A stretch of 64,000 nt of DNA from Imperialibacter sp040222815 (GCF_040222815.1 NZ_JAVKCH010000001.1:248001-312000), one strand, 5' to 3'; shown: positions 8,892 to 18,598, counted from the first letter of the stretch. Notes: a model not told the origin generated them from the sequence alone. Translations and numbers: made by a program.

Positions 8892-11800
8892 TTATTTTTC
8901 AAATTGAATCGTTTTCAATACGGCCAGGTTGTCATTCGGCTTTTCTGGTTTCATAATGAAGAAATACATATCATGCCGTCCCTCCAAGGGCTTTTTCAGT
9001 GTTCCTTGAACAGTACCGCTATCACCCCAGGAGCCCGTAGCAACAAAATCTGTCTTGCTGACAATGGGCCCGGCATATGAATCCAGTCTCACTTCTATAT
9101 AGCCATTTTTTTTGTCTGCCGCATACTCGTAGCTGAATCCTTTGATGCCAGTCATGTCAATGTTCTTCAGGAGAATATAGGATTTATGGCCTCCCTGACT
9201 CAGGCTATTGCCCCACCTGGGAAAGCCTTCATGCGCATCCGCAAATACTGTGCTCACCCTGGCATTTCGAAGCGAAATTATCTCAGAGCCGGTCAAAGGT
9301 TCCACACCGTTAGCTCCTTTGTCGGTATAAGTAGCCAACAGGTTGTACACACCACGCCTGTCGTCCTTTTTGTGCTTGCTCAAAGCCACCTTACCCTCTG
9401 CAGGCAACGTAGTAGCTGTGGACGGGTTAGCCAGCGATAAAATATAATTAACAATCTCTTTGGCGTCGTCCATGGGAATCTGTGGGTGGGCTGCCATCAC
9501 GTGCACATCACCCCAATTGCCGCCCCCTCCCTGAATAATCTTCCTGGCCAATGTATTGACTGCCGAAGGATCTCCCTTGTATCTTTCTGCCACTTTCAGG
9601 TAGGCGGGCCCAACGGAAATGTCTTTTACCGTATGGCAGGCCTTGCAATCGCTGGCCTCAATAAGTGATTTACCCAGAGAGTTATCCCTCAGCACTGCCT
9701 GATGGCCAACTGCTTCCGCCGCTGCCATACTTGGCGTGGGATTGTAGTCAAACAATACAGTCACTGCTGAGGGGGGTATAGTCCCTTCTTCCTTGTCGTT
9801 TACCACCACTTTGTAAGAGAACGACGGATTATTGTCCCAGAAAAATGATTTGTTGCCAGCCGTTTCAACTGCCACCTTTGGCCGCTCGTTGCCCACTCTC
9901 ACCAGCACAGTGTCCGAACCAACGGCACCAGCTTTATCAATTACCCGCAATACCGCATTGTACAGTCCGGGTGTTTCGTAGGTATAGCTTGCGTTGCGGT
10001 CAGTAGCTCCCACCGTTTTCCCGTCAAACAACCATTGGAAGCTTATTTCATCGTCATCATCATAGTCGGTTGTTCCAGCGCTGCTGAACTTTACCGCCAG
10101 TGGTGCCACTCCAGCGATCTCCGACGGGCCCCTGTAGCGTGATTCAGACGTCACAAAAGCTTTGGCCCTCTTTTCCGCCATAGCTACGGAATCGACAATG
10201 CTTGCCCTGGCAATTGGTGGCCGGTTGCCGGTATTGTATTCCACCCTGACCAACCTCGCATCGTCATTATCGGCACCGTACACCGACCCGTACTCCAGCA
10301 TGTACATCACGCCTTCCTTGCTGAACACCATATCAATCGGTCTTCGGAAGTCGCCATTGTTGGTCATAAAGGGCTCGTTGCGCACATAGTTTTCGTTTTC
10401 ATCGAACCGCAGCACCATGACCCAGTTTCTCATCCAATCGAACACGAACAAGCTGCCGTCGAAATACTCGGGAAACCCATTTGGCGACTTCTGCGAAGCA
10501 TTATATGTGTAAAAAGACCCCGCCATGGCACTTCGTCCTCCTTTGCCCAGCTCAGGAAAGTCGGGTGATGCAGCGTAAGGGTACCAAATCATTGCCGGCG
10601 TGGCTGGCGGCAGATTAGCAAGGCCCGTATTGTTCGGCGAATTGTTCACCGGTGCTGCCGGGTCATATTTCGGCCCTGCGGTGTTTGTGGCAAAGTCCCA
10701 CTCGGTATAGGCATAGTTATCGCCAACAAAGTATGGCCAGCCGAAGTAGCCTGCCTTTTTGGCCTGGTTAAATTCATCGTAGCCCCTCGGGCCTTGTATA
10801 CTGTCCTCACCTGCATCCGGCCCTATCTCGCCCCAATAGATGGTTCCTGTTTTAGGGTTGATGGCTATCCTGTAGGGGTTGCGGCAACCCATGGCGTAAA
10901 TTTCAGGCAAAGTCTTCTCTGTGCCAGGGGCAAACAAATTTCCTTCTGGGATAGTGTAAGTTCCATCTTCCTGCGGACGGATCCGCAAAATCTTTCCTTT
11001 GAAATCGTTGGTATTGGCAGCTGACCGTTGGGCATCCATAGGGAAGTACTCCGGCTCAGGCCTTTCGTCGATGGGTGCATAGCCATTGGAGGGAAATGGT
11101 GTTGTGCCATCCCCGGTCGATAGAATCAGGTTCCCGTCCTTGTCGAAGGCCAGTGAGCCACCATGATGTGCCCCGCTGTTGATCTGCACAGGCACTTTCA
11201 AGAGCACTTTTTCCGAATTCAGGTCTAACGTGTTGTCGGCAGTTACCACAAATCGGGACAAATGGAAGAAAAATGGTTCTCCCTCCATCGGCGGTGAGTG
11301 ATACAGATAAATATACCCATTGCTGGCAAAGTTGGGGTCAAGCGTCACTCCTATTAACCCGGTGCCGCCTTTGTTCATCACATCAAGCTGATGAACCAGT
11401 TTGTTCTCCCCGCTCTTTGTGTCAAACATCCACACCTTTCCGTTGAACATTTCGGTGTAAAAAAGCCTTCCGTCGTCAGCAATGGCCATTTCCATCGGCA
11501 CATCAAGGTCATTCACCAGAATCGTTTTCACGAAACGGTTTTCTTCAGGTGCCTCCACCGCATATGACTTAGAGTAATCCAGGGTCACATTTTCTCCCAT
11601 AGCATATTGAATACCACCATAAATATGCTGCAAAAACAAGGGGTCACTGAAGCTGTCTTCCACATGACCGCCGCCAGTGTAGAAGGCTCGACCACCGTCA
11701 AACTCATGGTACCAAGCAATGGGGTGGTTGGCTCCATTGGTGCCGCCATTGTAGGTGTTTTCGTCCAGGTAGGCGAGCACATTCAACTCGGAGTAAAAGC

Positions 11801-12341
11801 TTTTATAGCTATACCACTCGTCCGTTCTTTCCCATTTGACTGGAAGCCCTTTTGTTGAAATATGCGTAGTGTCGGAGACAAGCACAGTGGCTTTTTGGAT
11901 ATTGGAATTTCGGGGATGGCTGGAAAAGTGGGCTCCCATGAGTTTGCCATACCACGGCCAGTCATATTCGGTGTCGGCGGCAGAGTGAATACCAACATAG
12001 CCACCACCTGCCTGAATGTAGCGTTCGAAGGCCGCCTGCTGTTTGGCATTCAGTACATTACCGGTCGTGCAATTGAACACTACTGCTTTATACTTCTTTA
12101 GGTTGTCGTCGGCAAATGCCTCAGAGTTACTGGTGGTGTCTACGGCAAAGCCGTGCTCCTCGCCCAATTTTTGAATAGCGGCTATCCCATAGGGAATTGA
12201 GCCATGCTGGTAGCCCTTGGTTTCAGAAAAAACCAGCACCCTTGGGCCGTTTGAGCCACTGTCGCACGATTCAAGCGTTAGCAGTGAAAGTAAAAGAACA
12301 TAGCCAGAAAGGAGCCGCCTGGAGTAAAGAAGTAGTTTCAT
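8892..12341 (-). CDS. ThuA - PQQ sugar dehydrogenase - PKD - cytochrome c - CBM-like fusion lipoprotein
   Basis: The protein has 1149 residues from the ATG at 12339-12341; a TTG six codons earlier is less likely. It opens with a lipoprotein signal ending LTLESC. In order it has a ThuA-like domain (about 33-255, PRVLVFSETKGYQHGSIP, GGGYVGIHSAADTEYDWPWYG) and a soluble PQQ-dependent glucose/sorbosone dehydrogenase propeller (about 275-710, GLIGVTLDPNF, GDGTTPFPSNG, AMGCRNPYRIA). A PKD domain (about 745-820) and a class I cytochrome c domain follow, with heme motif CKACH at 899-903 and a methionine-containing loop (HVMAAHP). The end resembles a CBM6-type carbohydrate-binding module. It should oxidise sugars at the cell surface or periplasm and pass electrons to its own heme. 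The DUF1080 gene follows directly. Confidence 0.85.
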   Translation of the reverse strand: MKLLLYSRRLLSGYVLLLSLLTLESCDSGSNGPRVLVFSETKGYQHGSIPYGIAAIQKLGEEHGFAVDTTSNSEAFADDNLKKYKAVVFNCTTGNVLNAKQQAAFERYIQAGGGYVGIHSAADTEYDWPWYGKLMGAHFSSHPRNSNIQKATVLVSDTTHISTKGLPVKWERTDEWYSYKSFYSELNVLAYLDENTYNGGTNGANHPIAWYHEFDGGRAFYTGGGHVEDSFSDPLFLQHIYGGIQYAMGENVTLDYSKSYAVEAPEENRFVKTILVNDLDVPMEMAIADDGRLFYTEMFNGKVWMFDTKSGENKLVHQLDVMNKGGTGLIGVTLDPNFASNGYIYLYHSPPMEGEPFFFHLSRFVVTADNTLDLNSEKVLLKVPVQINSGAHHGGSLAFDKDGNLILSTGDGTTPFPSNGYAPIDERPEPEYFPMDAQRSAANTNDFKGKILRIRPQEDGTYTIPEGNLFAPGTEKTLPEIYAMGCRNPYRIAINPKTGTIYWGEIGPDAGEDSIQGPRGYDEFNQAKKAGYFGWPYFVGDNYAYTEWDFATNTAGPKYDPAAPVNNSPNNTGLANLPPATPAMIWYPYAASPDFPELGKGGRSAMAGSFYTYNASQKSPNGFPEYFDGSLFVFDWMRNWVMVLRFDENENYVRNEPFMTNNGDFRRPIDMVFSKEGVMYMLEYGSVYGADNDDARLVRVEYNTGNRPPIARASIVDSVAMAEKRAKAFVTSESRYRGPSEIAGVAPLAVKFSSAGTTDYDDDDEISFQWLFDGKTVGATDRNASYTYETPGLYNAVLRVIDKAGAVGSDTVLVRVGNERPKVAVETAGNKSFFWDNNPSFSYKVVVNDKEEGTIPPSAVTVLFDYNPTPSMAAAEAVGHQAVLRDNSLGKSLIEASDCKACHTVKDISVGPAYLKVAERYKGDPSAVNTLARKIIQGGGGNWGDVHVMAAHPQIPMDDAKEIVNYILSLANPSTATTLPAEGKVALSKHKKDDRRGVYNLLATYTDKGANGVEPLTGSEIISLRNARVSTVFADAHEGFPRWGNSLSQGGHKSYILLKNIDMTGIKGFSYEYAADKKNGYIEVRLDSYAGPIVSKTDFVATGSWGDSGTVQGTLKKPLEGRHDMYFFIMKPEKPNDNLAVLKTIQFEK

Positions 12342-12549
12342 AGGATGTAGCTTAAGCAATTAAATGTAAGGCTATTCTCGCTGCTTTCTGATTCTAGAGT
12401 TTATGAATGGAAAATTTGAAGGATGAAAGCTTTTGATGCCCTCAGCAAATTGTCAGACACGAACACTTTTCCCGGCTTATTTCTTTGTTAGAGCCACATT
12501 ACTTCCTCATTTTTGCGCAACGGTTCTATCGATTTTTTATCCACCCTTT

Positions 12550-13635
12550 ATGGCAAAGAAAATTTACTTTACCCCTGGCCCCTCCGACATCTATTTCACT
12601 GTGGAGGAGCACCTGAAAAACGCCCTCAAAGAGCAAATACCTGCTATTTCTCATAGAAGTAAGCGGTTTCAGGAAATTTATGCGGAAGCTGAAAGCAATC
12701 TCCGCACCTTGTTTGGCCTGCCCAACGATTTTCACCTGGCTTTTACCGCTTCCGCCACCGAGGTGTGGGAGCGACTGATTCAAAACTGCGTAGAGAAAGA
12801 ATCCTTCCATTTTGTCAATGGCTCATTTTCTCAGAGATTTTATGAAATAGCCGGAGAGCTGGGCCGGACAGCCAAAATGGCAAAGGCCGATTACGGCAGC
12901 TACACCCCTATCAGCGATGTTGCCATTTCAGGTTCCGCAGAGCTTATTTCGGTGACGCAAAATGAAACCAGTACGGGCGTTGCCTTCCCGCAAAATGAGA
13001 TAGAACAGCTTAAAGCTGCCTATCCTAATGCGTTGATTGCGGTAGACTTTGTAAGCTCAGCCCCAGTTTCCAATATCGATTTTAGCAAAATCGACACTGC
13101 CTACCTTTCAGTGCAGAAATGCTTCGGCTTGCCGGCGGGGTTGGGTGTTTGGTTTTACAATGATCGCTGCCTCGAAAGAGCAAAGGCCTTACAGGCAAAA
13201 GGTCAGGTCATTGGCTCCTACCACAGCCTGCTCAAGCTGCACGAAGGTGGCCTCAAGAAACAGACGCCAGAAACACCAAACGTCTTGTTCATCTACCTGC
13301 TTGGCAAAGTCGCTGGCGATATGCTGTCCAAAGGCCTTGACAGAATCCGAATCGAAGCGGAATACAAAGCAACCGTATTGTACACCTACTTCGAAAGTCA
13401 TCCACTGTTTGCTCCTTTTGTAAAAAATGCAGGCGCCAGATCCAAAACCGTGATTGTGGCAGAAACAGGGCAACACACAGCGGCATTGATCGATTTTTTG
13501 AAAACTAAAGGCATGGTGGTGGGTAGCGGCTATGGCCCGTTCAAAGATTCGCATATCCGGGTCGCCAACTTTCCAACACACTCAAAAGAAAGCATCGAAC
13601 TGCTGGTCGATACGATTGACACCTTCCGGCAGTGA
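12550..13635 (+). CDS. Class V PLP-dependent aminotransferase (phosphoserine aminotransferase-like)
   Basis: I start the 361-residue protein at the ATG at 12550 because MAKKIYFTPGPSDIY aligns with the normal N-terminus of this family; the 39 codons upstream look non-coding. Landmarks are TPGPS, the substrate-loop ISHRSKRF, the PLP aspartate in AVDFVSSAP, and the Schiff-base lysine in SVQKCFGLPAG. The closing SGYGPFKDSHIRVANFPTHS resembles the end of SerC and alanine-glyoxylate aminotransferases. It probably transfers an amino group to or from serine, phosphoserine or glyoxylate in the cytoplasm. No serA neighbour is present, so a specific serC assignment is not made. Confidence 0.75.
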   Translation: MAKKIYFTPGPSDIYFTVEEHLKNALKEQIPAISHRSKRFQEIYAEAESNLRTLFGLPNDFHLAFTASATEVWERLIQNCVEKESFHFVNGSFSQRFYEIAGELGRTAKMAKADYGSYTPISDVAISGSAELISVTQNETSTGVAFPQNEIEQLKAAYPNALIAVDFVSSAPVSNIDFSKIDTAYLSVQKCFGLPAGLGVWFYNDRCLERAKALQAKGQVIGSYHSLLKLHEGGLKKQTPETPNVLFIYLLGKVAGDMLSKGLDRIRIEAEYKATVLYTYFESHPLFAPFVKNAGARSKTVIVAETGQHTAALIDFLKTKGMVVGSGYGPFKDSHIRVANFPTHSKESIELLVDTIDTFRQ

Positions 13636-13727
13636 TTTTTATCCATTTAACTGCTAATGGCTAAAAAAATACCGTACAAATACTTCTTAGGCGGAGTTGT
13701 TTCAAGAATAAATTAGTTTTAGTAAAG

Positions 13728-13735
13728 TAACTTTG
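13728..13735 (+). promoter_or_regulatory. Putative Bacteroidota -7 box for the UspA gene
   Basis: TAACTTTG matches the consensus TAnnTTTG exactly and lies 25 bases before the ATG at 13761. No good -33 element is visible at the usual distance. Confidence 0.45.
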
Positions 13736-13760
13736 TGTTGACAAAACCTTAATGAAGTAG

Positions 13761-14684
13761 ATGCATAATTTTCATAAAATTCTGGTAGGACTCGACTTGA
13801 CTGATATTGATGAGCAGTTGATCAAAGCAGCGTCATTCATCACCACTGCGTTTAAGTCCAAAGAGATTTACTTCTACAATGTGATCAGGGACTTCAGCGT
13901 GCCTGAAGAGCTTATCAAGGAATTCCCAACTGTTGTGGAACAACTTATTGTCGACAGAAAGCATGAGATGGAGAATAAAGTCAATCAGTACTACAGTTTT
14001 CCGGACGGAATAAAGGTCAACTTCCTTGTGAAGCAGGGACAGCCTACCAAAAAGATCATGAAATTTGCTGACGAGAAAAAAATAGACTTGATCATGGTGG
14101 GCCGGAAACCAAAGCCCAAGAGCGGCGGCATCATTATCAACCGTCTTGCAAGGCGTGCAGGATGCTCTCTGCTTATCGTGCCCAAAGAATATGACCATGC
14201 GCTTGAGAAGCTGTTTGTACCTATCGACTTTTCTGATTACTCACTTGACGCCATGCAACAGGCAGTGGCAATTGCCCGATCCAATACTAAGCCGGTAAAA
14301 ATCATAGCGCAAAACGTCTACAACGTGCCTCAGGGCTACCACTACACGGGCAAATCCTACAAGGAATTTGCTGCCATAATGAAAGCCAATGCAGAAAAAA
14401 ATTATGAGAAGTTTATTAAACAAATAGATACTGAAGGCATTGACATTGAACCGATTTATTCACTCGACAAGCACGACGACGTAATGGGGACTATTTTTGC
14501 CGTTGCTAAAAAGAGTCTCGCTGACATCATCATCATCGGTGCCAAAGGGCGCTCGGCAACAGCCGCCTTGTTCATAGGTACAAATGCAGAGAAACTGGTT
14601 CAAATTGACTCAAAAATCCCCATCCTGGTAATAAGACCTACGGGAAGAACGGAGGGTTTGCTTGAGTACCTGAAAGAACTGTAA
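13761..14684 (+). CDS. Tandem-domain universal stress protein (UspA family)
   Basis: The 307-residue cytoplasmic protein contains two UspA domains, about residues 1-147 and 148-300. Each begins with the usual KILVGLD / KLFVPIDFSDYS strand. The second domain has an intact ATP-binding signature G-x2-G-x9-G-T (GAKGRSATAALFIGT). In the first domain the equivalent (GRKPKPKSGG...) is degenerate, so probably only the C-terminal domain binds ATP. UspA proteins accumulate in growth arrest and stress. It is a single gene behind its own -7 box and is followed by glpD in the same direction with a 65-base gap. Confidence 0.9.
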   Translation: MHNFHKILVGLDLTDIDEQLIKAASFITTAFKSKEIYFYNVIRDFSVPEELIKEFPTVVEQLIVDRKHEMENKVNQYYSFPDGIKVNFLVKQGQPTKKIMKFADEKKIDLIMVGRKPKPKSGGIIINRLARRAGCSLLIVPKEYDHALEKLFVPIDFSDYSLDAMQQAVAIARSNTKPVKIIAQNVYNVPQGYHYTGKSYKEFAAIMKANAEKNYEKFIKQIDTEGIDIEPIYSLDKHDDVMGTIFAVAKKSLADIIIIGAKGRSATAALFIGTNAEKLVQIDSKIPILVIRPTGRTEGLLEYLKEL

Positions 14685-14749
14685 CTATTTTAAAACATTC
14701 TTGCCGCAATGTGATTTTATAATAAGCCCTCTTATCATAACTTGCTGGC

Positions 14750-16402
14750 ATGGAATTCCAATTTTCGGCGTCGTCTCATTTCAACCAATTCAAATCGCTC
14801 TCAACCGGTCGGTTTGACGTCATTGTTATTGGTGGCGGTATCACAGGAGCCGGCATTGCTGTAGATGCTGCGAAAAGAGGACTCAAAGTAGTGTTGTTTG
14901 AAAAGGGCGACTTTGCTTCTGGCACCAGCAGCCGGTCGACCAAGCTTATACACGGCGGCCTGCGCTATCTCAAGCAACTGGAGATTGGCCTCGTGCGAGA
15001 AGTAGGCATGGAACGCTCCATTGTCCACAAAATGGCCCCACACATGGTCATTCCTGAAAAAATGCTCCTTCCCCTGGTAGAAGACGGCACTTTTGGAAAG
15101 TGGGCTACCTCCCTCGGCTTGTGGGTGTACGATGTATTGGCCGGCGTTGACGGCGATGATCGTCGGGAAATGCTCAACCATGAGGAAACATTGGCAAAGG
15201 AACCACTGCTCAACCCGGAGAAGCTTATCGGTAGCGGATACTACGCAGAATACAGAACCGATGATGCCCGACTCACCATCGAGAACATGAAGAAGGCAGC
15301 CCAGTTGGGTGCCATGCCGTACAACTACTGCCATGTAAAGGAATTTATCTACAAAAAGTCAAAGGCTGTTGGCGTAAAGGTGTTTAATGAAATTACCGGT
15401 GAGGAGATTGAAGTAAAATCTAACTATATCATCAATGCCGCCGGCCCGTGGGTAGACATGCTAAGGGATCAAGATCATTCTCTGGAAGGCAAGCGGCTTC
15501 ATCTCACCAAGGGAGTGCATATAGTGGTGCCACACAGCAAGTTTCCACTTAAGCAAGCGGTGTATTTCGATGTGCCTGACGGCCGAATGATCTTCGCTAT
15601 TCCAAGAGGAAAAATCACTTATATAGGTACAACCGATACCGATTATAAGGATAACAAAGACCTCGTGCTTACCAAAAAAGAAGATGCAGACTACTTGCTC
15701 TCGGCGGTGATGAATACCTTCCCTTCCGTACATCTCACTATCAAAGATGTGTGCTCTTCCTGGGCGGGCCTTCGTCCTCTGATTCATGAAGATGGCAAGT
15801 CGGCCTCCGAGCTTTCAAGAAAGGACGAGATATTCGAGTCAGAAAGCGGGCTGCTCTCCATTGCTGGTGGCAAGCTGACCGGTTATAGAAAGATGGCTGA
15901 GCGCATTGTGGATGTGGTGATGGAGCGGATGTACGAGAAGAATGAACACAAGTTCGTAAAATGCAGCACAGACAGCCTTACATTGCCTGGCGGTGATTTT
16001 AAGAACTATAAGGCCGTTGAAAAATACATCTCCGAAATTGGAAAAGCGCTAAAAAAGCTTGGAGCGTCGCCCTATGAGTCATGGTACCTGGTGTCAACTT
16101 ATGGGAAACAGACAGACACTATTCTTAGCATGCTGCCCGATTACCAGCAGGTGGACGACATCAGAGAGAAGCTGCTAATGGCCGAACTGGACTTCTCGTT
16201 TGAAAATGAAATGATTTGCAGGCCGGTCGACTATCTGGTGCAACGTTCCGGGAGGCTTTACTTTGACATTGAGAGTATCCATGAATTCTCCGATATAACT
16301 CTGAAGTTTTTCGCAGGAAAGTTTGGATGGGATCAGGCCAGAATAGATTCAGAAGCACAAGCCATTGATGAAGCGCTGAAAAGGGTAACATCCTTTGTCT
16401 GA
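14750..16402 (+). CDS. glpD: FAD-dependent glycerol-3-phosphate dehydrogenase
   Basis: The 550-residue protein oxidises glycerol-3-phosphate to dihydroxyacetone phosphate and feeds electrons to quinone at the inner face of the membrane. The FAD-binding Rossmann motif is VIVIGGGITGAGIAVDAAKRG near residues 25-45, though the first helix is preceded by a 20-residue extension. The GlpD/GlpA signature GTSSRSTKLIHGGLRYL follows. A substrate-binding DAAD-type region (GTTDTDYKDNKD) and the closing SIAGGKLTGYRKMAE are present. The C-terminal DAO_C domain fills the last 150 residues. It is convergent with a MarR regulator 16 bases downstream. No glpK or glpF is in the window. Confidence 0.92.
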   Translation: MEFQFSASSHFNQFKSLSTGRFDVIVIGGGITGAGIAVDAAKRGLKVVLFEKGDFASGTSSRSTKLIHGGLRYLKQLEIGLVREVGMERSIVHKMAPHMVIPEKMLLPLVEDGTFGKWATSLGLWVYDVLAGVDGDDRREMLNHEETLAKEPLLNPEKLIGSGYYAEYRTDDARLTIENMKKAAQLGAMPYNYCHVKEFIYKKSKAVGVKVFNEITGEEIEVKSNYIINAAGPWVDMLRDQDHSLEGKRLHLTKGVHIVVPHSKFPLKQAVYFDVPDGRMIFAIPRGKITYIGTTDTDYKDNKDLVLTKKEDADYLLSAVMNTFPSVHLTIKDVCSSWAGLRPLIHEDGKSASELSRKDEIFESESGLLSIAGGKLTGYRKMAERIVDVVMERMYEKNEHKFVKCSTDSLTLPGGDFKNYKAVEKYISEIGKALKKLGASPYESWYLVSTYGKQTDTILSMLPDYQQVDDIREKLLMAELDFSFENEMICRPVDYLVQRSGRLYFDIESIHEFSDITLKFFAGKFGWDQARIDSEAQAIDEALKRVTSFV

Positions 16403-16418
16403 GACAATCCGATCTTAG

Positions 16419-16871
16419 CTAAACGGCTCTGAATTTATCAAGCAAATCATTTAACTGAACAGCTTCTTCTTCCGTCAGGTTGCAGATCTTCTTTTCATAA
16501 ACCTCCATTTCGTCATCCATTTCACTCAAAAGCTTCAGTCCTTTGTCAGAAATCAATACGTCAACAGCACGGCGGTCGTTGGGACACTGCTTTCTTATCA
16601 CCAGTTCCTTGCTTTCAAGCTTATCCACTATCCGGGAGGCATTCGACATCCGGTCAATCATGCGATCAATGATCAGGTTCACAGTAGATGGCTGTGGGTA
16701 CTGGCCCCTTAAAATGCGGAGCACATTGAATTGTGCCGCTGTAATGCCATAGCCTTTAAAAAAAGTATGGTGTTTTTCCCCAACCCAACTAGCAGTATAA
16801 AAGAGGTTGATCGTCGCCTTCTGAAACTCGTTTTTAAATTTCGGTTGTTTGATGTCTTCGGCTATTCCCAT
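16419..16871 (-). CDS. MarR-family transcriptional regulator
   Basis: The 150-residue protein has the MarR winged-helix layout: an N-terminal dimerisation helix, the helix-turn-helix (ITAAQFNVLRILRGQ ... TVNLIIDRMIDRMSNASRIVDKLESKELV), then the wing with the conserved D-R-R as NDRRAVDVLISDKGLKLL. The C-terminal helix closes the dimer. MarR proteins repress neighbouring or stress genes and release DNA on binding small ligands. It is divergent from the ECF sigma operon across a 178-base AT-rich region, so it could influence that operon as well as itself. No clear palindrome was found there. Confidence 0.9.
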   Translation of the reverse strand: MGIAEDIKQPKFKNEFQKATINLFYTASWVGEKHHTFFKGYGITAAQFNVLRILRGQYPQPSTVNLIIDRMIDRMSNASRIVDKLESKELVIRKQCPNDRRAVDVLISDKGLKLLSEMDDEMEVYEKKICNLTEEEAVQLNDLLDKFRAV

Positions 16872-17049
16872 TTTACTAAATTATATTCCAGGTGCTCTAA
16901 ATTACTATATAACTCCTTTGTCGACACCTATTTGTAAGAAAACAACGAAATATATTACGGGATAGTTGTAGGTACATGTTTTTTTTGTGGAAAAAAAACC
17001 GCCTCCCTCTTTAAACCTTGCCTTTGTATCTTTATCTAATAGTTAAAAT

Positions 17050-17595
17050 TTGGCTTTGCAGGAGAAAGACATTCTTGAGAAAATAAGGAACCCATCGTCG
17101 AAGCAGTTTGGCTTCTCTCTGCTTGTACGCCATTACCAGAAGCCAATGTATGCCGTCGTTAGACGGATGGTAATAGACCATGATGATGCTGACGATGTGC
17201 TTCAAGAGGTCTTTTTAAAGGTTTGGAAAGGAATTGATAACTTTAGGGAAGATGCAAGACTTTTCACCTGGGTTTATCGGATAGCCAGTAATGAGTGTTT
17301 GCAGTTTCTGGCGAAAAAGAAGAGGCGGTTCTTCCTCCCTATTCATGACATTAGCAGTGAATTGTTTGCAAAAGCGGAGCAGTCGCCGGGGTTGTCTGGT
17401 AGCGAGATTGAACTGAAGCTGCAAAAGGCCATTTTGAAACTACCAGATAAACAGCGTCTCGTTTTTAACATGAGATATTATGATGAATTGAAATTTGAAG
17501 AGATAGCCAGTATAACCGGCACAAGCGTTGGTGCGCTGAAGGCGAGTTATCACCTGGCAGCAAAAAAAATAGAGGAATATGTTACTGCTGATTAA
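17050..17595 (+). CDS. ECF-type RNA polymerase sigma factor (TTG start)
   Basis: The 181-residue protein has the sigma-70 region 2 (FGFSLLVRHYQKPMYAVVRRM, DHDDADDVLQEVFLKVWKGI, FTWVYRIASNECLQFL) and region 4 (LPDKQRLVFNMRYYDELKFEEIASITGTS, GALKASYHLAAKKIEEYV) of ECF factors. No in-frame ATG lies near the N-terminus and a stop lies just upstream, so TTG at 17050 is the best start. The region upstream has TATCTTTA, one mismatch from the -7 consensus. The next gene, 42 bases on, encodes a small membrane protein that may be its anti-sigma factor. The group resembles envelope-stress cassettes, which is inference. Confidence 0.9.
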   Translation: MALQEKDILEKIRNPSSKQFGFSLLVRHYQKPMYAVVRRMVIDHDDADDVLQEVFLKVWKGIDNFREDARLFTWVYRIASNECLQFLAKKKRRFFLPIHDISSELFAKAEQSPGLSGSEIELKLQKAILKLPDKQRLVFNMRYYDELKFEEIASITGTSVGALKASYHLAAKKIEEYVTAD

Positions 17596-17637
17596 ACCTT
17601 TAGCCCAAAAAACAATCAAAGTATTAATTGACTTCTG

Positions 17638-18090
17638 ATGAACAAGTTCAAGCTCGACGACATAGAAAAAAAAGAGCCGTTTGAGGCCCCTGAAAAGTAC
17701 TTCGATGAGTTCCCGTTGAGGATGCAGAAAAGGATAGAAGTAAAAGCTGCTGGCTCTCCAGTGTGGCAGCTCTTGCTTTCTCCCAAATGGTCTTTGTCGG
17801 CGCTTGGCATGGTGCTTATGCTGGGTGTTGGATTATTTGTTTGGAACAACGATAAGGCAACAGAGGTAGATTTGAACCCTCTCGACGCAGTCGCCACAGC
17901 TGACCTTATCTACTATCTGGAAATCGAATCTGTCAGTGCCGATGAGCTCGTGCAATTGATGAATCATGCTGAAGCAGAAGATTCAATTTGGAATGACGGT
18001 GAGCTAAATTTGTTGCCAGAAGAAGAAATGACTGATGAAGAACTGCTACTGCTTTATGATCAGTTAAGTACACAGGATGAAATCCTTTAA
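17638..18090 (+). CDS. Small single-pass membrane protein, possible anti-sigma partner
   Basis: The 150-residue protein has a charged cytoplasmic N-terminus (MNKFKLDDIEKKEPFEAPEK), one membrane segment around residues 50-72 (LSALGMVLMLGVGLFVW) and an acidic extracytoplasmic tail (EAEDSIWNDGELNLLPEEEM). The topology and the position directly after an ECF sigma gene fit an anti-sigma factor, but the zinc-binding ZAS motif (HxxxCxxC) is absent. The motif EAPEKYFDEFPLRM near residue 20 occurs in many Bacteroidota proteins in this genomic position. The function is assigned from context only. Confidence 0.6.
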   Translation: MNKFKLDDIEKKEPFEAPEKYFDEFPLRMQKRIEVKAAGSPVWQLLLSPKWSLSALGMVLMLGVGLFVWNNDKATEVDLNPLDAVATADLIYYLEIESVSADELVQLMNHAEAEDSIWNDGELNLLPEEEMTDEELLLLYDQLSTQDEIL

Positions 18091-18094
18091 TTGA

Positions 18095-18598
18095 ATGATT
18101 ATGAAACGTTTTACATATATAGTCCTAATGATCTTGCTATCAGCCACTTATTTGCAGGCGCAAGACCCAGAGGCAATGAAAAAAGTAGAGGCCGCCAAAA
18201 TCGGGGTGATAACCGAGCGGCTGGGCTTAACACCCGAACAGGCGGAGCAGTTCTGGCCTATTTACCGGGAGTTTAGTGATAAAAGAAGAAGCATTTTGGG
18301 AGAGATGAGAGATGCACGGAGAGACTTCAATCCTCAAACAGCCACTGAGGAAGAAAACAGGGCTATGATGGATCTGAACTTTCAGGTGAAAGAAAGAGAG
18401 CTTAATCTGGAAAAAGAATATTCCGAAAAACTGCTCCGGGTGATTAGTACCCGACAGCTGGTTTCACTGCGGCAGGCTGAAGACGATTTCCGACGAATGG
18501 TGCTGGAACAGCTCGAGAGAAGGGCCAGGCAACAAAACATGAGGGAGAATCTTCGGGAGAGAAACCAGGACAGGATTAATGGTAGAAGAGGTAACTGA
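18095..18598 (+). CDS. Periplasmic Spy/CpxP-like protein
   Basis: The 167-residue protein starts MIMKRFTYIVLMILLSATYLQA, a signal peptide cut before QDP. The mature part is almost entirely helical and highly charged. It contains the LTxxQ motif (RLGLTPEQAEQFWPIYREF) that marks the Spy/CpxP group, and a second helical segment near TRQLVSLRQAEDDFRRM. CpxP and Spy are periplasmic chaperones or stress sensors. Position third in the sigma-factor operon, four bases after the membrane protein, fits an envelope-stress role. The C-terminal 20 residues are basic and disordered (RERNQDRINGRRGN). Confidence 0.75.
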   Translation: MIMKRFTYIVLMILLSATYLQAQDPEAMKKVEAAKIGVITERLGLTPEQAEQFWPIYREFSDKRRSILGEMRDARRDFNPQTATEEENRAMMDLNFQVKERELNLEKEYSEKLLRVISTRQLVSLRQAEDDFRRMVLEQLERRARQQNMRENLRERNQDRINGRRGN

